Shown: positions 18,764 through 27,504, numbered from the stretch's first letter. The stretch is 64,000 nt of DNA from Streptomyces olivoverticillatus (GCF_014203555.1 NZ_JACHJH010000004.1:1-64000); one strand, 5' to 3'. Numbers and translations: made by a program. Notes: generated by a model not told the origin, from the sequence alone.

Positions 18764-19246
18764 GTGCCCGAAGACATCGAGTGGACGGCCCCCGAAGGCT
18801 CCTGGGCCTCCTCAGCAGCCCGCCGCCGCAACATGCAGGCGATCCGCAGCCGGGATACGAAGCCCGAGCAGCTGATCCGGCGGCTCGTGCACGCCCAGGG
18901 CCTGCGGTACCGCCTTCACGCAAGGCCCCTGCCCGGCCTCCGCCGGACAGCGGACCTCGTCTTCCGTCCGGTGAAAGTCGCCGTATTCATCGATGGCTGC
19001 TACTGGCACGGGTGCCCGGAGCACTACGTATCGCCCCGGACCAACCCCGGCTACTGGTCGGACAAGGTCGCCCGCAACATGGCGCGCGACCGGGACACCG
19101 ACGAGCGCCTCATCGAGGCAGGCTGGCTCGTGCTCCGCTTCTGGGAGCACGAGTCACCCGACAGTTGTGCGCTCTCGATCAATACTGCTGTCCGCGATCG
19201 ACGCGCTGAGCTCAGCATCGGAGGCACTCCGCGCAGCCGGGACTGA
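18764..19246 (+). CDS. vsr: Very short patch repair (Vsr) endonuclease
   Basis: This 160-residue protein is predicted to nick DNA at T:G mismatches produced by deamination of 5-methylcytosine, protecting the host from the mutagenic side-effect of a cytosine methyltransferase. The family pattern is clear: MQAIRSRDTKPE (24-35), LHARPLPG, then TADLVF with Asp64 and VFIDGCYWHGCPEH (75-87), and finally GWLVLRFWEHE. The neighbouring C5-methyltransferase gene on the opposite strand is the expected partner; the two 3' ends overlap by 93 bp. No strong Shine-Dalgarno precedes the GTG start. Confidence 0.9.
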   Translation: MPEDIEWTAPEGSWASSAARRRNMQAIRSRDTKPEQLIRRLVHAQGLRYRLHARPLPGLRRTADLVFRPVKVAVFIDGCYWHGCPEHYVSPRTNPGYWSDKVARNMARDRDTDERLIEAGWLVLRFWEHESPDSCALSINTAVRDRRAELSIGGTPRSRD

Positions 19247-20401
19247 CGGTGCCGTGAGTTCCGCTTCTCCCGACTGAGGATCACGGGCAGCAAGAAGCAC
19301 CTTGGCAATTGCCAGACCCACGGCCTTCGCAACTGGCGGCGGAAACGCGTTGCCTACCTGGCGGTACCGGGCTGTCTTCCCGCCTACGAACTGCCACCCA
19401 TCGGGGAACCCCTGGATGATCGCTGCCTGATCCACCGTGAGCATGGGGCCTTCATCCCTCAGGAAATCACGCCCCGGATCTTCACAGCGGTGCATATCAT
19501 TCGCTACGCCGAGCGCATTGACGCCTAGCGCCTTCCATGCAGCCTTTGCGCGACTTGGCCCGAGGTCTGCTCCCCCGTGCTTCTTAGAACCGCCCACCAG
19601 GGTAGGTGCAACACCACCCGCCTCAGTGGCCTTCTTAAGCCACCGGTCGTAGGCCTCGCCGACCTCTTGCGCCAGATCCGGAAAGTCCTTCTTCAGGCGG
19701 TCGCGACGCTCCTCCATGGAAGGCTGGAGCGCCTTCACCACACTTACAGTCTGCACAGACGCATGGCCAGGCCATTCGAATTCCACGCCATTTAGTTCAG
19801 CCTGAGCAGCTACATTATTACGAATTGCGACAAGAATCGCACGAGGTCTCAGCTGAGGAACTCCGAAGTCCTGGGCCTGAAGTAGATCCCATTCACAAAT
19901 TCGATATCCATGCTTCTTGAGATCCGCCATGATGACTTCTTCACGGTAGCCGCGGAATTTAAGATCCATGATCCCGCGAACGTTTTCAATCATCACAGCC
20001 TTGGGCTTAAGAAGCTCCACAAGCTTAAGCATACGAGGAAACAGGTCCCGCTCATCATCCCGGCCCAGCTGCTTTCCCGCAACGGAGAAAGGGGGGCAGG
20101 GGACTCCGCCCGCCAGCAAATCCAGCTCGCCAGGCTCCAGTGCGCGCCCGCCCAGCTGCTTCATCGAACGGTGAGGCTTGAATTCATTGACATCCTCGTC
20201 CAGGACCTCGCATTCACCCCATTCCGCATCGACTTTGAGGTTTTCCTCAAGCGTCTTGCAGGCATGCTTATCGATTTCCACCAATGCGAGGTGCTTGAAA
20301 CCGGCCTGGTGCAGCCCGACCGCCTGCCCTCCAGCGCCGGCGCAAATCTCGATCGAGGTCAACGGCTCGGTCTGTGGCACTACTCGGCCGTTGACTAGCA
20401 C
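19154..20401 (-). CDS. DNA (cytosine-5-)-methyltransferase
   Basis: This 415-residue type II C5-methyltransferase shows the motifs in order: I (IEICAGAGGQAVGL, about 17-30), IV with catalytic Cys102 (GGVPCPPFS), VI (IENVRG, about 138-143) and VIII (QLRPRAILVAI, about 183-193). A target-recognition region follows (about 200-310), then IX (TVDQAAIIQGFPDGW) and X (RYRQVGNAFPPPVA, about 345-358). I set the start at GTG 20401 because AGGAGGAG lies 6 nt upstream and motif I is then close to the N-terminus; a TTG at 20533 would add 44 residues. Codon use is less GC-rich than flanking core genes. It is the last gene of the minus-strand island operon. The target sequence is unknown. Confidence 0.92.
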   Translation of the reverse strand: MLVNGRVVPQTEPLTSIEICAGAGGQAVGLHQAGFKHLALVEIDKHACKTLEENLKVDAEWGECEVLDEDVNEFKPHRSMKQLGGRALEPGELDLLAGGVPCPPFSVAGKQLGRDDERDLFPRMLKLVELLKPKAVMIENVRGIMDLKFRGYREEVIMADLKKHGYRICEWDLLQAQDFGVPQLRPRAILVAIRNNVAAQAELNGVEFEWPGHASVQTVSVVKALQPSMEERRDRLKKDFPDLAQEVGEAYDRWLKKATEAGGVAPTLVGGSKKHGGADLGPSRAKAAWKALGVNALGVANDMHRCEDPGRDFLRDEGPMLTVDQAAIIQGFPDGWQFVGGKTARYRQVGNAFPPPVAKAVGLAIAKVLLAARDPQSGEAELTAPSVPAARSASDAELSASIADSSIDRERTTVG

Positions 20402-20550
20402 GACGAACTCCTCCTGGTACGACGAAGACAGAGGCTCAAGTTTCGCAGAGAGAACAGCGAGCCACCATGCATCCCGCTCCAGGAGTGTCCCCGGCACTAT
20501 GAGCGCCACCCCGGGCAGGGGCGGCGCTCGCAAGGCCAGATGTTTAATTC

Positions 20551-22371
20551 CTACCTATTTCTACCCATATGCCTCAGCAGAGCTGCCATGTCACTCGGGG
20601 CCAGACCAGCAGCCACCGAAGGCTCTTCCTGCAAGTCAGACAGCTGCTGCACCGATGGATCGTCGAGGATCTTTCCCATGAACTCGAGCTTCTGATCGAG
20701 CCGTACCTCCACCACCTCATCGATCGTGTTGCGCGCAGCAAGCACGGTCACCCGGGTCTCAGTCCCGGGAGCAAGGCCAAGGCGGTGGATCCGGTCGAGG
20801 CTCTGCAGAAAGCGCCCCGCCATGAAGTCGCGGTCCACATACACAGCGTCGTGACAGACGTGGTGGAGGCTGATGCCCTCCCCCAGGGTGGCCGGGTTCG
20901 AGACCAGCACCATGCATGTGGGGTCTTCGCGGAAGCGCCTGAGCTGCTCGTCGCGATCAGGAGTTCCGCCGTGGACAACCGCCGGCCCGTACTTGTCCAG
21001 CAGCTGTGCCAAGGTGGTCAAGCTGCGCACGAACGTCGTCCAGACCAGCGTCTTCCGCCCCCGCGCCGCGTTCTCAGCAACGATCGCGGCAGCTTCCTTG
21101 TACTTCGGCGACAGCTCATAGTCAGGAAGGTTCTGCATCAGCGAGAAGAGAGAGTTGCCCTGCGGGATCTCTAGCGGCGGCAGCTGATACGCGAGGGGCT
21201 CGTGGCGACTCGCTCCTTCCAGCAGCAGAGCGGGGCTCGTAGCCGCCATCAGCAGCCGCAGCGCGGTCTTGCCGAGTGAGCTGAGGTCCTCACGCGCACT
21301 ACCGGTGCTCATGCCTCCCACCAGCGAGCTGTAGATCTCGTTGTGCAGATCCGGCATGTCCACGTACCGCATCCGCAACTCCATCGGAGGCAGACCCAGC
21401 TCTTGCTTCGTGGTCCTCGTGAACAGGGGACGGAGAACGGCGCTCGCCCGGCCAAGGTCTCCGCCAGCTACAGCCTGCGCCACAGTTCGCTGCCCATGCC
21501 CTGGCCAGACGAAGCCCAGCAGGTTCTCCAGGTCCTTCGTTCCGTTAGGAGCCGGCGTGCCAGTAAGGATCAAGCGCCGTCGCGCAAGCGGGCCGAGGGC
21601 CATACAGGCAGCACCATAAGTCCCCCGTGCACCGAGCTTCATGCGGTGCGCCTCGTCAAGCACGATCATTGACGGAGCCGACTTGAGCCAGCCGGCGAGG
21701 GTACTAAGCGAGCGGTCAAGCCGCTCATAGTTGACGACCAGCACTTCCGCCCATTGATCAAGCGTGCGGTCGAAGACATGCGTGCGCAACGGATGGCCGA
21801 AACAGACGGCGGTCTCGTACTGCCATGATTCGTAGGCCGACTTGGGGCAGACTACGAGCAGCCTCTTCACCGCCCCGCTGGCCTTCTGAGCTGCATAGAC
21901 AGCGAGTCCGACACGTGTCTTGCCGGCACCAGGAACGCTGAAGTTCGCGCCGTGCTGGAGAGACAGCAACTTGGCAATGTCACGCTGCTGAAAAGTGCTC
22001 AGCTCAGCCACCCAGTCCGCCCCGAGCAGACTGGGTACCGCATCAGACGTGACCTCCCCGGATGCCTCCGGAGCATCGAGACGCTTTTTGACGGTCTCGG
22101 CGTCGTTGAGAACGCTGACCACCAGGTCGCGGAGATCAGGAGCCCACTCAACCCCGACATGGTGCGGCCAGGTGCTGATGTGGTTCAGACCAGCCAGCAG
22201 GTCGTCGAGGTCCACTACTGCAGCGAGCTGGCCGAGCTGGCCGCCCGTACGGAAACGGGCAGCCAGCTGGACGAGATCTTCACGGTAGTTCTCAGTCGTC
22301 CTCAGAACGACCTTGGTGCGCGTGTCGTCAAACCCGAGACGCAGGGACGTCTCCGGGACGGCCTCCTGCAT
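20551..22371 (-). CDS. SNF2/superfamily 2 DNA helicase-like ATPase
   Basis: The 606-residue protein has a divergent N-terminal domain (1-125) and two RecA-like helicase lobes. Visible motifs are Walker A SVPGAGKTR (145-153), DEAH box VLDEAH (237-242), motif III LTGTPAPNGT (269-278), motif V SNPATLGEGISL and motif VI QSLDRIHRLG. The last lobe is SNF2-like, so double-stranded DNA translocation is the expected activity. The ATG at 22371 overlaps the upstream stop as TGATG, indicating translational coupling with the ParB-like gene. In this island it could be the translocase of a restriction complex; that role is inferred from context. Confidence 0.88.
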   Translation of the reverse strand: MQEAVPETSLRLGFDDTRTKVVLRTTENYREDLVQLAARFRTGGQLGQLAAVVDLDDLLAGLNHISTWPHHVGVEWAPDLRDLVVSVLNDAETVKKRLDAPEASGEVTSDAVPSLLGADWVAELSTFQQRDIAKLLSLQHGANFSVPGAGKTRVGLAVYAAQKASGAVKRLLVVCPKSAYESWQYETAVCFGHPLRTHVFDRTLDQWAEVLVVNYERLDRSLSTLAGWLKSAPSMIVLDEAHRMKLGARGTYGAACMALGPLARRRLILTGTPAPNGTKDLENLLGFVWPGHGQRTVAQAVAGGDLGRASAVLRPLFTRTTKQELGLPPMELRMRYVDMPDLHNEIYSSLVGGMSTGSAREDLSSLGKTALRLLMAATSPALLLEGASRHEPLAYQLPPLEIPQGNSLFSLMQNLPDYELSPKYKEAAAIVAENAARGRKTLVWTTFVRSLTTLAQLLDKYGPAVVHGGTPDRDEQLRRFREDPTCMVLVSNPATLGEGISLHHVCHDAVYVDRDFMAGRFLQSLDRIHRLGLAPGTETRVTVLAARNTIDEVVEVRLDQKLEFMGKILDDPSVQQLSDLQEEPSVAAGLAPSDMAALLRHMGRNR

Positions 22372-23810
22372 CAAGAGCCCTCCGCAGCCACGGCCTCAAG
22401 CAGCCAGGCGACACCGTCGCCCGGGTTCGGGAGCCCCCGGCCGGCCTGCTGAGCCAGCTTCCGCAGGCTGACCCGCAGCTTCAGCACCGCGTCGTCGAAC
22501 GCCTCCTCATCAAGACTCCGCGTCGCCCTTGCCTGCACCAGCTCAACCACACACTGGTCAATGTCTGCGCATGCCTCGGCAAGCCGGGCCGGCGCAAGCT
22601 GCTGACGCTTCCGGACCCGGGCGTCCCGGCCCGCACGGTCGATCGCCTTGTCAAAAGCATCGCGGGCCTCGTCAAAGACGTTCTGGGCCTGGCTCTTGTC
22701 AGCATCGAGCAGGCTCGACGCCGAGCCACGGACAGCAGCCTTGGCACGGAGGATCTGGTCATTAAGCGCACGAGCAGCCGACACAGCAGATGACGCCGCC
22801 GGCACCGCTACACCGAGCCCCGGAATCGAGACTGCCTCCTGCTCGACTGCGCCCACTTCCAGGTCCAGCCCCTTCGGCAGCGCATCGCCAAGGTAATTCT
22901 TCTCCAGAAATGCTTCATCAATGTGCCGGATGTCCGTCTTGGCGAAGTTCAGAAGTATGGCGGCAAGCCGCCACTCCTTCAGCACCTCCGCCTGGTCCGG
23001 CTCAACCTTCTCCAGCTTCTCGTACAGCCTCTGGAGTTCCTTGAGCTTCTCCTGGTCGTCCTCGAAGTCGACCAGCCTCAGGGAGACCCCACCCCCGCTC
23101 TTGCTGCGGTCGATCAGGTCACGGATCGTGCTGAGGATCCACCGCTCTTGGTGGTAGGTACCCACCCGGATCCGGAAGTCCTTCGCGATCACTTCCGGAG
23201 TGCGGCCCAGGGATGCCTGCTCTTCCATGGCAAGCAGCCGGTTGATGTACGAGTAGTCCCGTCGATGGTCCTTACGCAGCTGGAGTGACAGCTCAACCGC
23301 GTTGATGTCCACCCAGGTGAAGGAATCGGGGAGTACTCCGACCCTCATCGACTGCTGACCGATCTCACGCATGGCCGCAGCACGGGTATTCCCGTTAACC
23401 AGCACACCATGACGGGTAACCAGCCCGGGATCGTTCTGACCGAACTGCTCGAGGCTTTCCTTCAGCTTGTCGAACGCGGTGTCGCGCCGGTTCGGGTCCG
23501 CCGGCTCAGCCTGGAGAAGGAACCGCAGGTAGTCCTGGCTCTCTGCGCTCCACGGATCCTTGACCAGAGCCCTTTCCCGTGCAGCATCGTGGCTGCGCTG
23601 AGCGCGGATGCGGTGCGTACCAGGGTTGTAGTAGAGGCCGTTGAGCGGGAGGTCAATCACCTCAACGTGCAGCGGCTGACCATTCCAGTCGATCGTCACG
23701 GTCTCCCGGGTGCCCCCTGAGTTCTTCACCTCCTCCAACCTCTTCTTAATCAGTTCACCAAACTCAGCCGCACGCGGCGGCGGCGGGAACTCCCGCATCG
23801 CCTCTCCCAT
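22371..23810 (-). CDS. ParB/sulfiredoxin-like domain protein
   Basis: This 479-residue protein carries a ParB N-terminal-like domain in residues about 45-165, with the motif GVLVNGNTRAAAMREIG at 135-151 matching the nucleotide-binding turn of ParB/Srx folds. A helical middle follows, and a C-terminal helical, Ala-rich segment (about 340-460) may be coiled-coil. It lies between the zinc-knuckle gene (10 nt gap upstream) and the helicase gene (TGATG overlap). ParB-fold proteins act as CTP- or ATP-dependent switches or nucleases. Here it may load the helicase on DNA; this is a guess from operon position. Confidence 0.75.
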   Translation of the reverse strand: MGEAMREFPPPPRAAEFGELIKKRLEEVKNSGGTRETVTIDWNGQPLHVEVIDLPLNGLYYNPGTHRIRAQRSHDAARERALVKDPWSAESQDYLRFLLQAEPADPNRRDTAFDKLKESLEQFGQNDPGLVTRHGVLVNGNTRAAAMREIGQQSMRVGVLPDSFTWVDINAVELSLQLRKDHRRDYSYINRLLAMEEQASLGRTPEVIAKDFRIRVGTYHQERWILSTIRDLIDRSKSGGGVSLRLVDFEDDQEKLKELQRLYEKLEKVEPDQAEVLKEWRLAAILLNFAKTDIRHIDEAFLEKNYLGDALPKGLDLEVGAVEQEAVSIPGLGVAVPAASSAVSAARALNDQILRAKAAVRGSASSLLDADKSQAQNVFDEARDAFDKAIDRAGRDARVRKRQQLAPARLAEACADIDQCVVELVQARATRSLDEEAFDDAVLKLRVSLRKLAQQAGRGLPNPGDGVAWLLEAVAAEGS

Positions 23811-23819
23811 CCCCTCGTC

Positions 23820-24533
23820 CTACTCGTTATCGCCGGTCACGGCCTGGATGAACGCTGCACGGGCATCAGCGGGCAGCGTTCTGTAGATGCCCCACAACTT
23901 CTCAAGAGCGCTCAGCGTACGGCGGTCCGCCTCAATCCACCCCGTGAGGACCTTCCGCTCCAGCGGTGCCAGCGCCTGCACCCTGGCGAGCAGTTCACTG
24001 AGGTCGACTTCACGGCTCTTGCTGCTCACACGGCAACGGTTGCATTCCGTGACGTACTGGTAGTCGACCGTTCCATCGGCCAGCAACACCTTGCGCCGGG
24101 CGACGTCGAACTTGGCCAGCTCAAGGCCACCGTCGCCGTACTCCTCGCCCACACCGATCCCGCAGGTGCGGCAGAGGTTGTTGTCAGCCGTGAAGACCCT
24201 TACCCGCTCGGGGCGCGAGATGCCTTCCTTGTGCTTGGCCCGCTTGGCCTGGCCGGGAACCCAGATCTCAGCCCCCTTCTTCACATACCTCTGCTCATCC
24301 TGCTTCAGCGACGGGTCATCCCGGCTCGTGTCGATCTGCCATCCGTAGTCACGCAATTCCCGTACGCGGCGGTCGATCTGCGAATCTTCCGGGAACGCCT
24401 CGCGCAGCTTGTTCTTCTTGAAGATCTCGCCTTCGCCGACCTCGGCCTCAAGCCAGAGTGCCGCCCGCACCCTGCCCCCAGCCAGCTTGCCCCCCACCTT
24501 GAGCGTCCTGTCCTGCCACGACGGCAACGTCAT
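23820..24533 (-). CDS. Winged-helix, zinc-knuckle (HNH-like) protein
   Basis: The first gene of the minus-strand operon encodes 237 residues. Residues about 35-90 look like the winged-helix recognition domain of small actinobacterial HNH restriction-type proteins (REAFPEDSQIDRRVRELRDY). Two Cys pairs, CRTC at 121-124 and CNRC at 164-167, form a zinc site like that framing an HNH nuclease core, but the residues between lack the expected Asp-His or central His. It may therefore be an inactive or very divergent nuclease. About 70 helical residues follow. Together with the methyltransferase it is the best candidate for the recognition or cleavage subunit. Confidence 0.65.
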   Translation of the reverse strand: MTLPSWQDRTLKVGGKLAGGRVRAALWLEAEVGEGEIFKKNKLREAFPEDSQIDRRVRELRDYGWQIDTSRDDPSLKQDEQRYVKKGAEIWVPGQAKRAKHKEGISRPERVRVFTADNNLCRTCGIGVGEEYGDGGLELAKFDVARRKVLLADGTVDYQYVTECNRCRVSSKSREVDLSELLARVQALAPLERKVLTGWIEADRRTLSALEKLWGIYRTLPADARAAFIQAVTGDNE

Positions 24534-24692
24534 CTAAGCCTCCCGATCCAGTCGCAAAACCCATGTGCGTGTGCTTCACGCTGCAGACTGCACACGGAGC
24601 ACCACGTCCCCCCGGGTCTCCGGCGGTAGGTCTATCTATCCATCACCACCGAACACGGGTCCAGAGAAAACTCGCGTTGCGCCCCAAATAGT

Positions 24693-24707
24693 CAACACCA
24701 CGTGTTG
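24693..24707. promoter_or_regulatory. Candidate operator in the divergent island promoter
   Basis: CAACAC and GTGTTG form an inverted repeat around a CAC centre. It lies in the 215-bp gap between the zinc-knuckle gene (start 24533, minus) and the HTH gene (start 24749, plus), about 40 bp upstream of the HTH gene. A likely site for the HTH protein. Confidence 0.45.
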
Positions 24708-24748
24708 CAAAATGAGTTGGTCGTACCGACAGGGGAGGACGGTCAGCG

Positions 24749-25528
24749 ATGCAGGCAGGGCAGGTTGGCACCAAACTCGGCAGCAAGGACTTGCCGCCGG
24801 GGAGATACAGGCTCGCGCAAGTACTAGTGGCCCTGTACGGGCACATGGACATGCCGAGCCTGCGTCGAGCGGCTCAGCATCTTGCGACAAAGGGGTACAC
24901 AAAGGACCCGAGCGAGCTGTCCAGGTACTTCAACGGCGAGCGGCTCCCGCCCGAAGGCTTCGTTCAACGGCTCTACGAGACCGCTGTCGAGGAGGCAGGG
25001 GTTGCCGCTGTCGGCCTGACCTGGGAACAGGTACAGGAAGCACATGCTGGCGCGGAGCCGTCCCTGTGTCAGACCTGCCCCAAGCTTCGGCGCGAGAACC
25101 GCACCCTGAAGGGCAGGCTGAAGAAGCTACGCGCCGACAAGGCCGGCCTAGAGTCGGCTTTGGCTGCCGCCAAGGAGCGACAAGCGTTCCTGCCGGTCCC
25201 CTCTCCAACTGGGGACCGGCAGGAACGGGCTCGCGATGTGGCCGCCGCCTGCCAGATCATCCACCGTGTCGAAGAGCTGCAAACGCGGGGTGAGGAAGGA
25301 GCAGCCTTCGACTGGGTCCGCGAAACGGCGGAGCTGCTGACCCCGGCAGAGAGCGCAGCCACCCTTGTTCTGCTCAGACAGCAGCAGGAGGAGCAGCTCG
25401 CGGAGGCCCTCATCCAGATATGCGGCCGCGATCACCCTGGCGACAAGGTCATACGTGTGGCACTGGAGTTGCATGATTACGGCTTGTCGGAAGATGCCGG
25501 CGCGGTCCTGAGAGCCGCCACAAGGTGA
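24749..25528 (+). CDS. Helix-turn-helix regulator with coiled coil
   Basis: This 259-residue cytosolic protein has an N-terminal XRE-like helix-turn-helix (about 33-75, including SLRRAAQHLATKG and SELSRYFNGERLP). A CQTCPK segment near 108-113 is followed by a charged coiled coil (about 113-148), then a helical domain (about 160-255). The ATG at 24749 follows GGGGAGG. It belongs to a Streptomyces group seen beside mobile or accessory genes. Being divergent from the defence operon, it may regulate that operon. No ligand can be inferred. Confidence 0.7.
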   Translation: MQAGQVGTKLGSKDLPPGRYRLAQVLVALYGHMDMPSLRRAAQHLATKGYTKDPSELSRYFNGERLPPEGFVQRLYETAVEEAGVAAVGLTWEQVQEAHAGAEPSLCQTCPKLRRENRTLKGRLKKLRADKAGLESALAAAKERQAFLPVPSPTGDRQERARDVAAACQIIHRVEELQTRGEEGAAFDWVRETAELLTPAESAATLVLLRQQQEEQLAEALIQICGRDHPGDKVIRVALELHDYGLSEDAGAVLRAATR

Positions 25529-25586
25529 TGCCACCGCATCCAGGCTCAGGCACATGCATGAGCCGCTTCATCCGCGAGACGGCGCA

Positions 25587-25610
25587 CAAAGCCCCCAATG
25601 CGGGGGGCTT
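25587..25610. terminator. Terminator between convergent genes
   Basis: AAGCCCCC and GGGGGGCTT form a compact GC-rich stem with a short AT-containing loop. It sits between the HTH gene (ends 25528) and the converging DUF397 gene (ends 25632). Confidence 0.8.
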
Positions 25611-25631
25611 CACCTGCTTAGACGGACCGAT

Positions 25632-25820
25632 TCAGGCAACCAGCCCACCCACCTTGATGTCCGTTATAAGCGCCCCCAGTCTGCTCCGGGTGGCCCAAAT
25701 GACCACCTCGGGGGTGTCGCTCTCACGGATATTGATCCCTGCCTCGCATCGGGCTATCTCGACACAACTGCCTTCTGATTCAGAAAATGAGGACTTCTGC
25801 CAGGTTATGGATGCACTCAT
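25632..25820 (-). CDS. DUF397 family protein
   Basis: The short protein of 62 residues has the DUF397 pattern: WQKSSFSESEGSCVEIA near the N-terminus, then IRESDTPEVVIWATRS and a closing ALITDIK. These proteins are encoded next to XRE regulators in actinomycetes and are thought to act with them in morphogenesis or antibiotic control, possibly as toxin-like or antagonist partners. I used the ATG at 25820; a GTG at 25835 overlaps the XRE stop as GTGA and would add five residues. Confidence 0.85.
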   Translation of the reverse strand: MSASITWQKSSFSESEGSCVEIARCEAGINIRESDTPEVVIWATRSRLGALITDIKVGGLVA

Positions 25821-25831
25821 TTGCGGTCTTC

Positions 25832-26683
25832 TCACAATTCCTTTGCGATGCGGTTGATGACATCTCTCGACTCATGGACTCCGAGTGTCAGCCGTTGGAG
25901 AGCGTCATACATGGACCGATACCTCGCAAGCTGCGCATCAGCGTCCAGGAAGACAGAGCCGTAAGCCGAGTCAAGTTGCACTGTGTCCAGCTGAGGCACT
26001 ACACCTCCTGCGTAGAGCATGGTCTGTGCAGATCCGAAGAATTCCTCAGAGGTGAAGGGGATGACCCGCACAGTCACAGTGGGCCACTCGGACACTTCCA
26101 GCAGGAACCGTAGCTGGTCCCGGGCCGCGCCGCGCCCTCCGTACAGCACATGCAGAGCTGCCTCGTGGATGATGGCTTCAAGGAGCGGTGGGGTTGTGCG
26201 TTCAAAAATCACCCTGCGCTTCATGCGGTGCTCGATCCTTGCGTTCAGTTCCTTGGCGGGCAACGCGGGGATACGGCCAGCGAAGATGGTCCTGGCGTAG
26301 TCCGAGGTTTGGAAGATCCCGGGAACGGTCAGGGTCTGGTAGGCCCGCAGGAACCTCGCATGGTGTTCCAGCTCGGCAATATTGAGGAAGCCGGCCGGCA
26401 AGACTCCTCGATACTCCTCCCACCAGCCCTTTGCACGCTCCTCGGCCATTCCGCACAGCGCGTCAATCAACTTGGCGTCGGTGGCGGAGTAGAAGGCGGC
26501 CAGCCGCCGGACTCTCTCGGCGCTGACGCCCCAACGTCCCGATTCGATGTGACTGATCTGCGCCTGGTTTCCGCCGAGCAGCTCGCCGGCCGCACGAGCG
26601 GGTAAGCCCGACGCTTCGCGCATTTTGCGGAGTTCCGTACCCAGCCGCACTTGCCTCGCCGTTGGACTGCTCCGGGGTGGCAT
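25832..26683 (-). CDS. XRE family regulator with DUF5753-like domain
   Basis: This 283-residue protein has an N-terminal XRE helix-turn-helix (about 15-65: LRKMREASGLPARAAGELL and NQAQISHIESGRWG). A DUF5753-type domain (about 100-275) contains TVPGIFQTSDYAR and FLLEVSEWPTVTVRVIPF. It is the regulator half of a common streptomycete pair with the DUF397 gene, and the two are translationally coupled or nearly so. The ATG at 26683 follows GGGAGAGGG. The upstream open frame to 26974 is not protein-like. Targets are unknown. Confidence 0.88.
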   Translation of the reverse strand: MPPRSSPTARQVRLGTELRKMREASGLPARAAGELLGGNQAQISHIESGRWGVSAERVRRLAAFYSATDAKLIDALCGMAEERAKGWWEEYRGVLPAGFLNIAELEHHARFLRAYQTLTVPGIFQTSDYARTIFAGRIPALPAKELNARIEHRMKRRVIFERTTPPLLEAIIHEAALHVLYGGRGAARDQLRFLLEVSEWPTVTVRVIPFTSEEFFGSAQTMLYAGGVVPQLDTVQLDSAYGSVFLDADAQLARYRSMYDALQRLTLGVHESRDVINRIAKEL

Positions 26684-26939
26684 CGAGTTCCCTCTCCCTT
26701 TCAGGTCAAGTGTGCACCGGCACAGTCTTGTGGGTCCACCGCCGGAAACGCACGCTTTGGCCCAAGCTTGAGGCGGCACATGTATGTGCCCTACCGTCCC
26801 TGTCAGCACCGCGCACCCCACGCCGGGAAGACCCGAAGTGCAGCTGCCTGCATGCCAGTTGGCATGCTCGAAGGCGGCCCGAGCCACGGACGGCAGTGGG
26901 CGCGGAGGTCCGTCATCGGCCTCGTTGGGAGACACGCTC

Positions 26940-27395
26940 ATGCGCTCGACCATGCTCGCCAGCTGCCGCTTCACCCGCGACTTCGGGCCCCAGGAGTCGT
27001 ATCAACTCGCCACACCTGCAACCCTGTCCGCCCCGCGACTCAGCCGTGACTTCATCGCATCGGTGCTCGACGCCACTGGGCACCCGTCGCTCATCCACAA
27101 CGCGCGCATCTGCGTGTCCGATCTGGTGACGAACGTCGTGCAGCATGCGCGGGGGTCGGCCGTCGCCATGGAGATTGGTGTTGGCGTTGCGCGGGTCGTT
27201 GTCGCCGTGCTGGACGCCGAACCGAACAGGCGACCATTTCTACGGTTCCCCCGGTCGGATGACGAACGCGGCAGAGGACTGATGCTCGTCAAAAGTCTGG
27301 CGTCCGACTCGGGTGTGACCCCGGTCTGGGAAGGGCTCAGCATCGTCGGCAAGGCCGTGTGGTTTGAGCTGCGGGACGGTAGCGGTCAGCAGTAG
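26940..27395 (+). CDS. Anti-sigma-type ATP-binding protein (HATPase_c)
   Basis: This 151-residue protein is a stand-alone HATPase_c domain like RsbW/SpoIIAB relatives. The N-box is RICVSDLVTNVVQHA and the later glycine box is DERGRGLMLVKSLA; the middle Asp-x-Gly box is replaced by VLDAEPN, so ATP binding may be altered. The ATG at 26940 has GGGAG about 10 nt upstream; a more distal start at 26784 gives an unstructured leader. It diverges from the XRE/DUF397 pair, a recurrent trio in Streptomyces. A role in partner-switching is likely but unproven. Confidence 0.8.
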   Translation: MRSTMLASCRFTRDFGPQESYQLATPATLSAPRLSRDFIASVLDATGHPSLIHNARICVSDLVTNVVQHARGSAVAMEIGVGVARVVVAVLDAEPNRRPFLRFPRSDDERGRGLMLVKSLASDSGVTPVWEGLSIVGKAVWFELRDGSGQQ

Positions 27396-27504
27396 ACGTC
27401 CGTACCCGGGCTGCCGTTCGGGGGCCGGTGTCGGAGAGTTAGCGTGGGGTCGATCGGCTTGATCGGTGTTCCACGTTCGTTCTCTCGATGCGGAGGTTGC
27501 GGCC

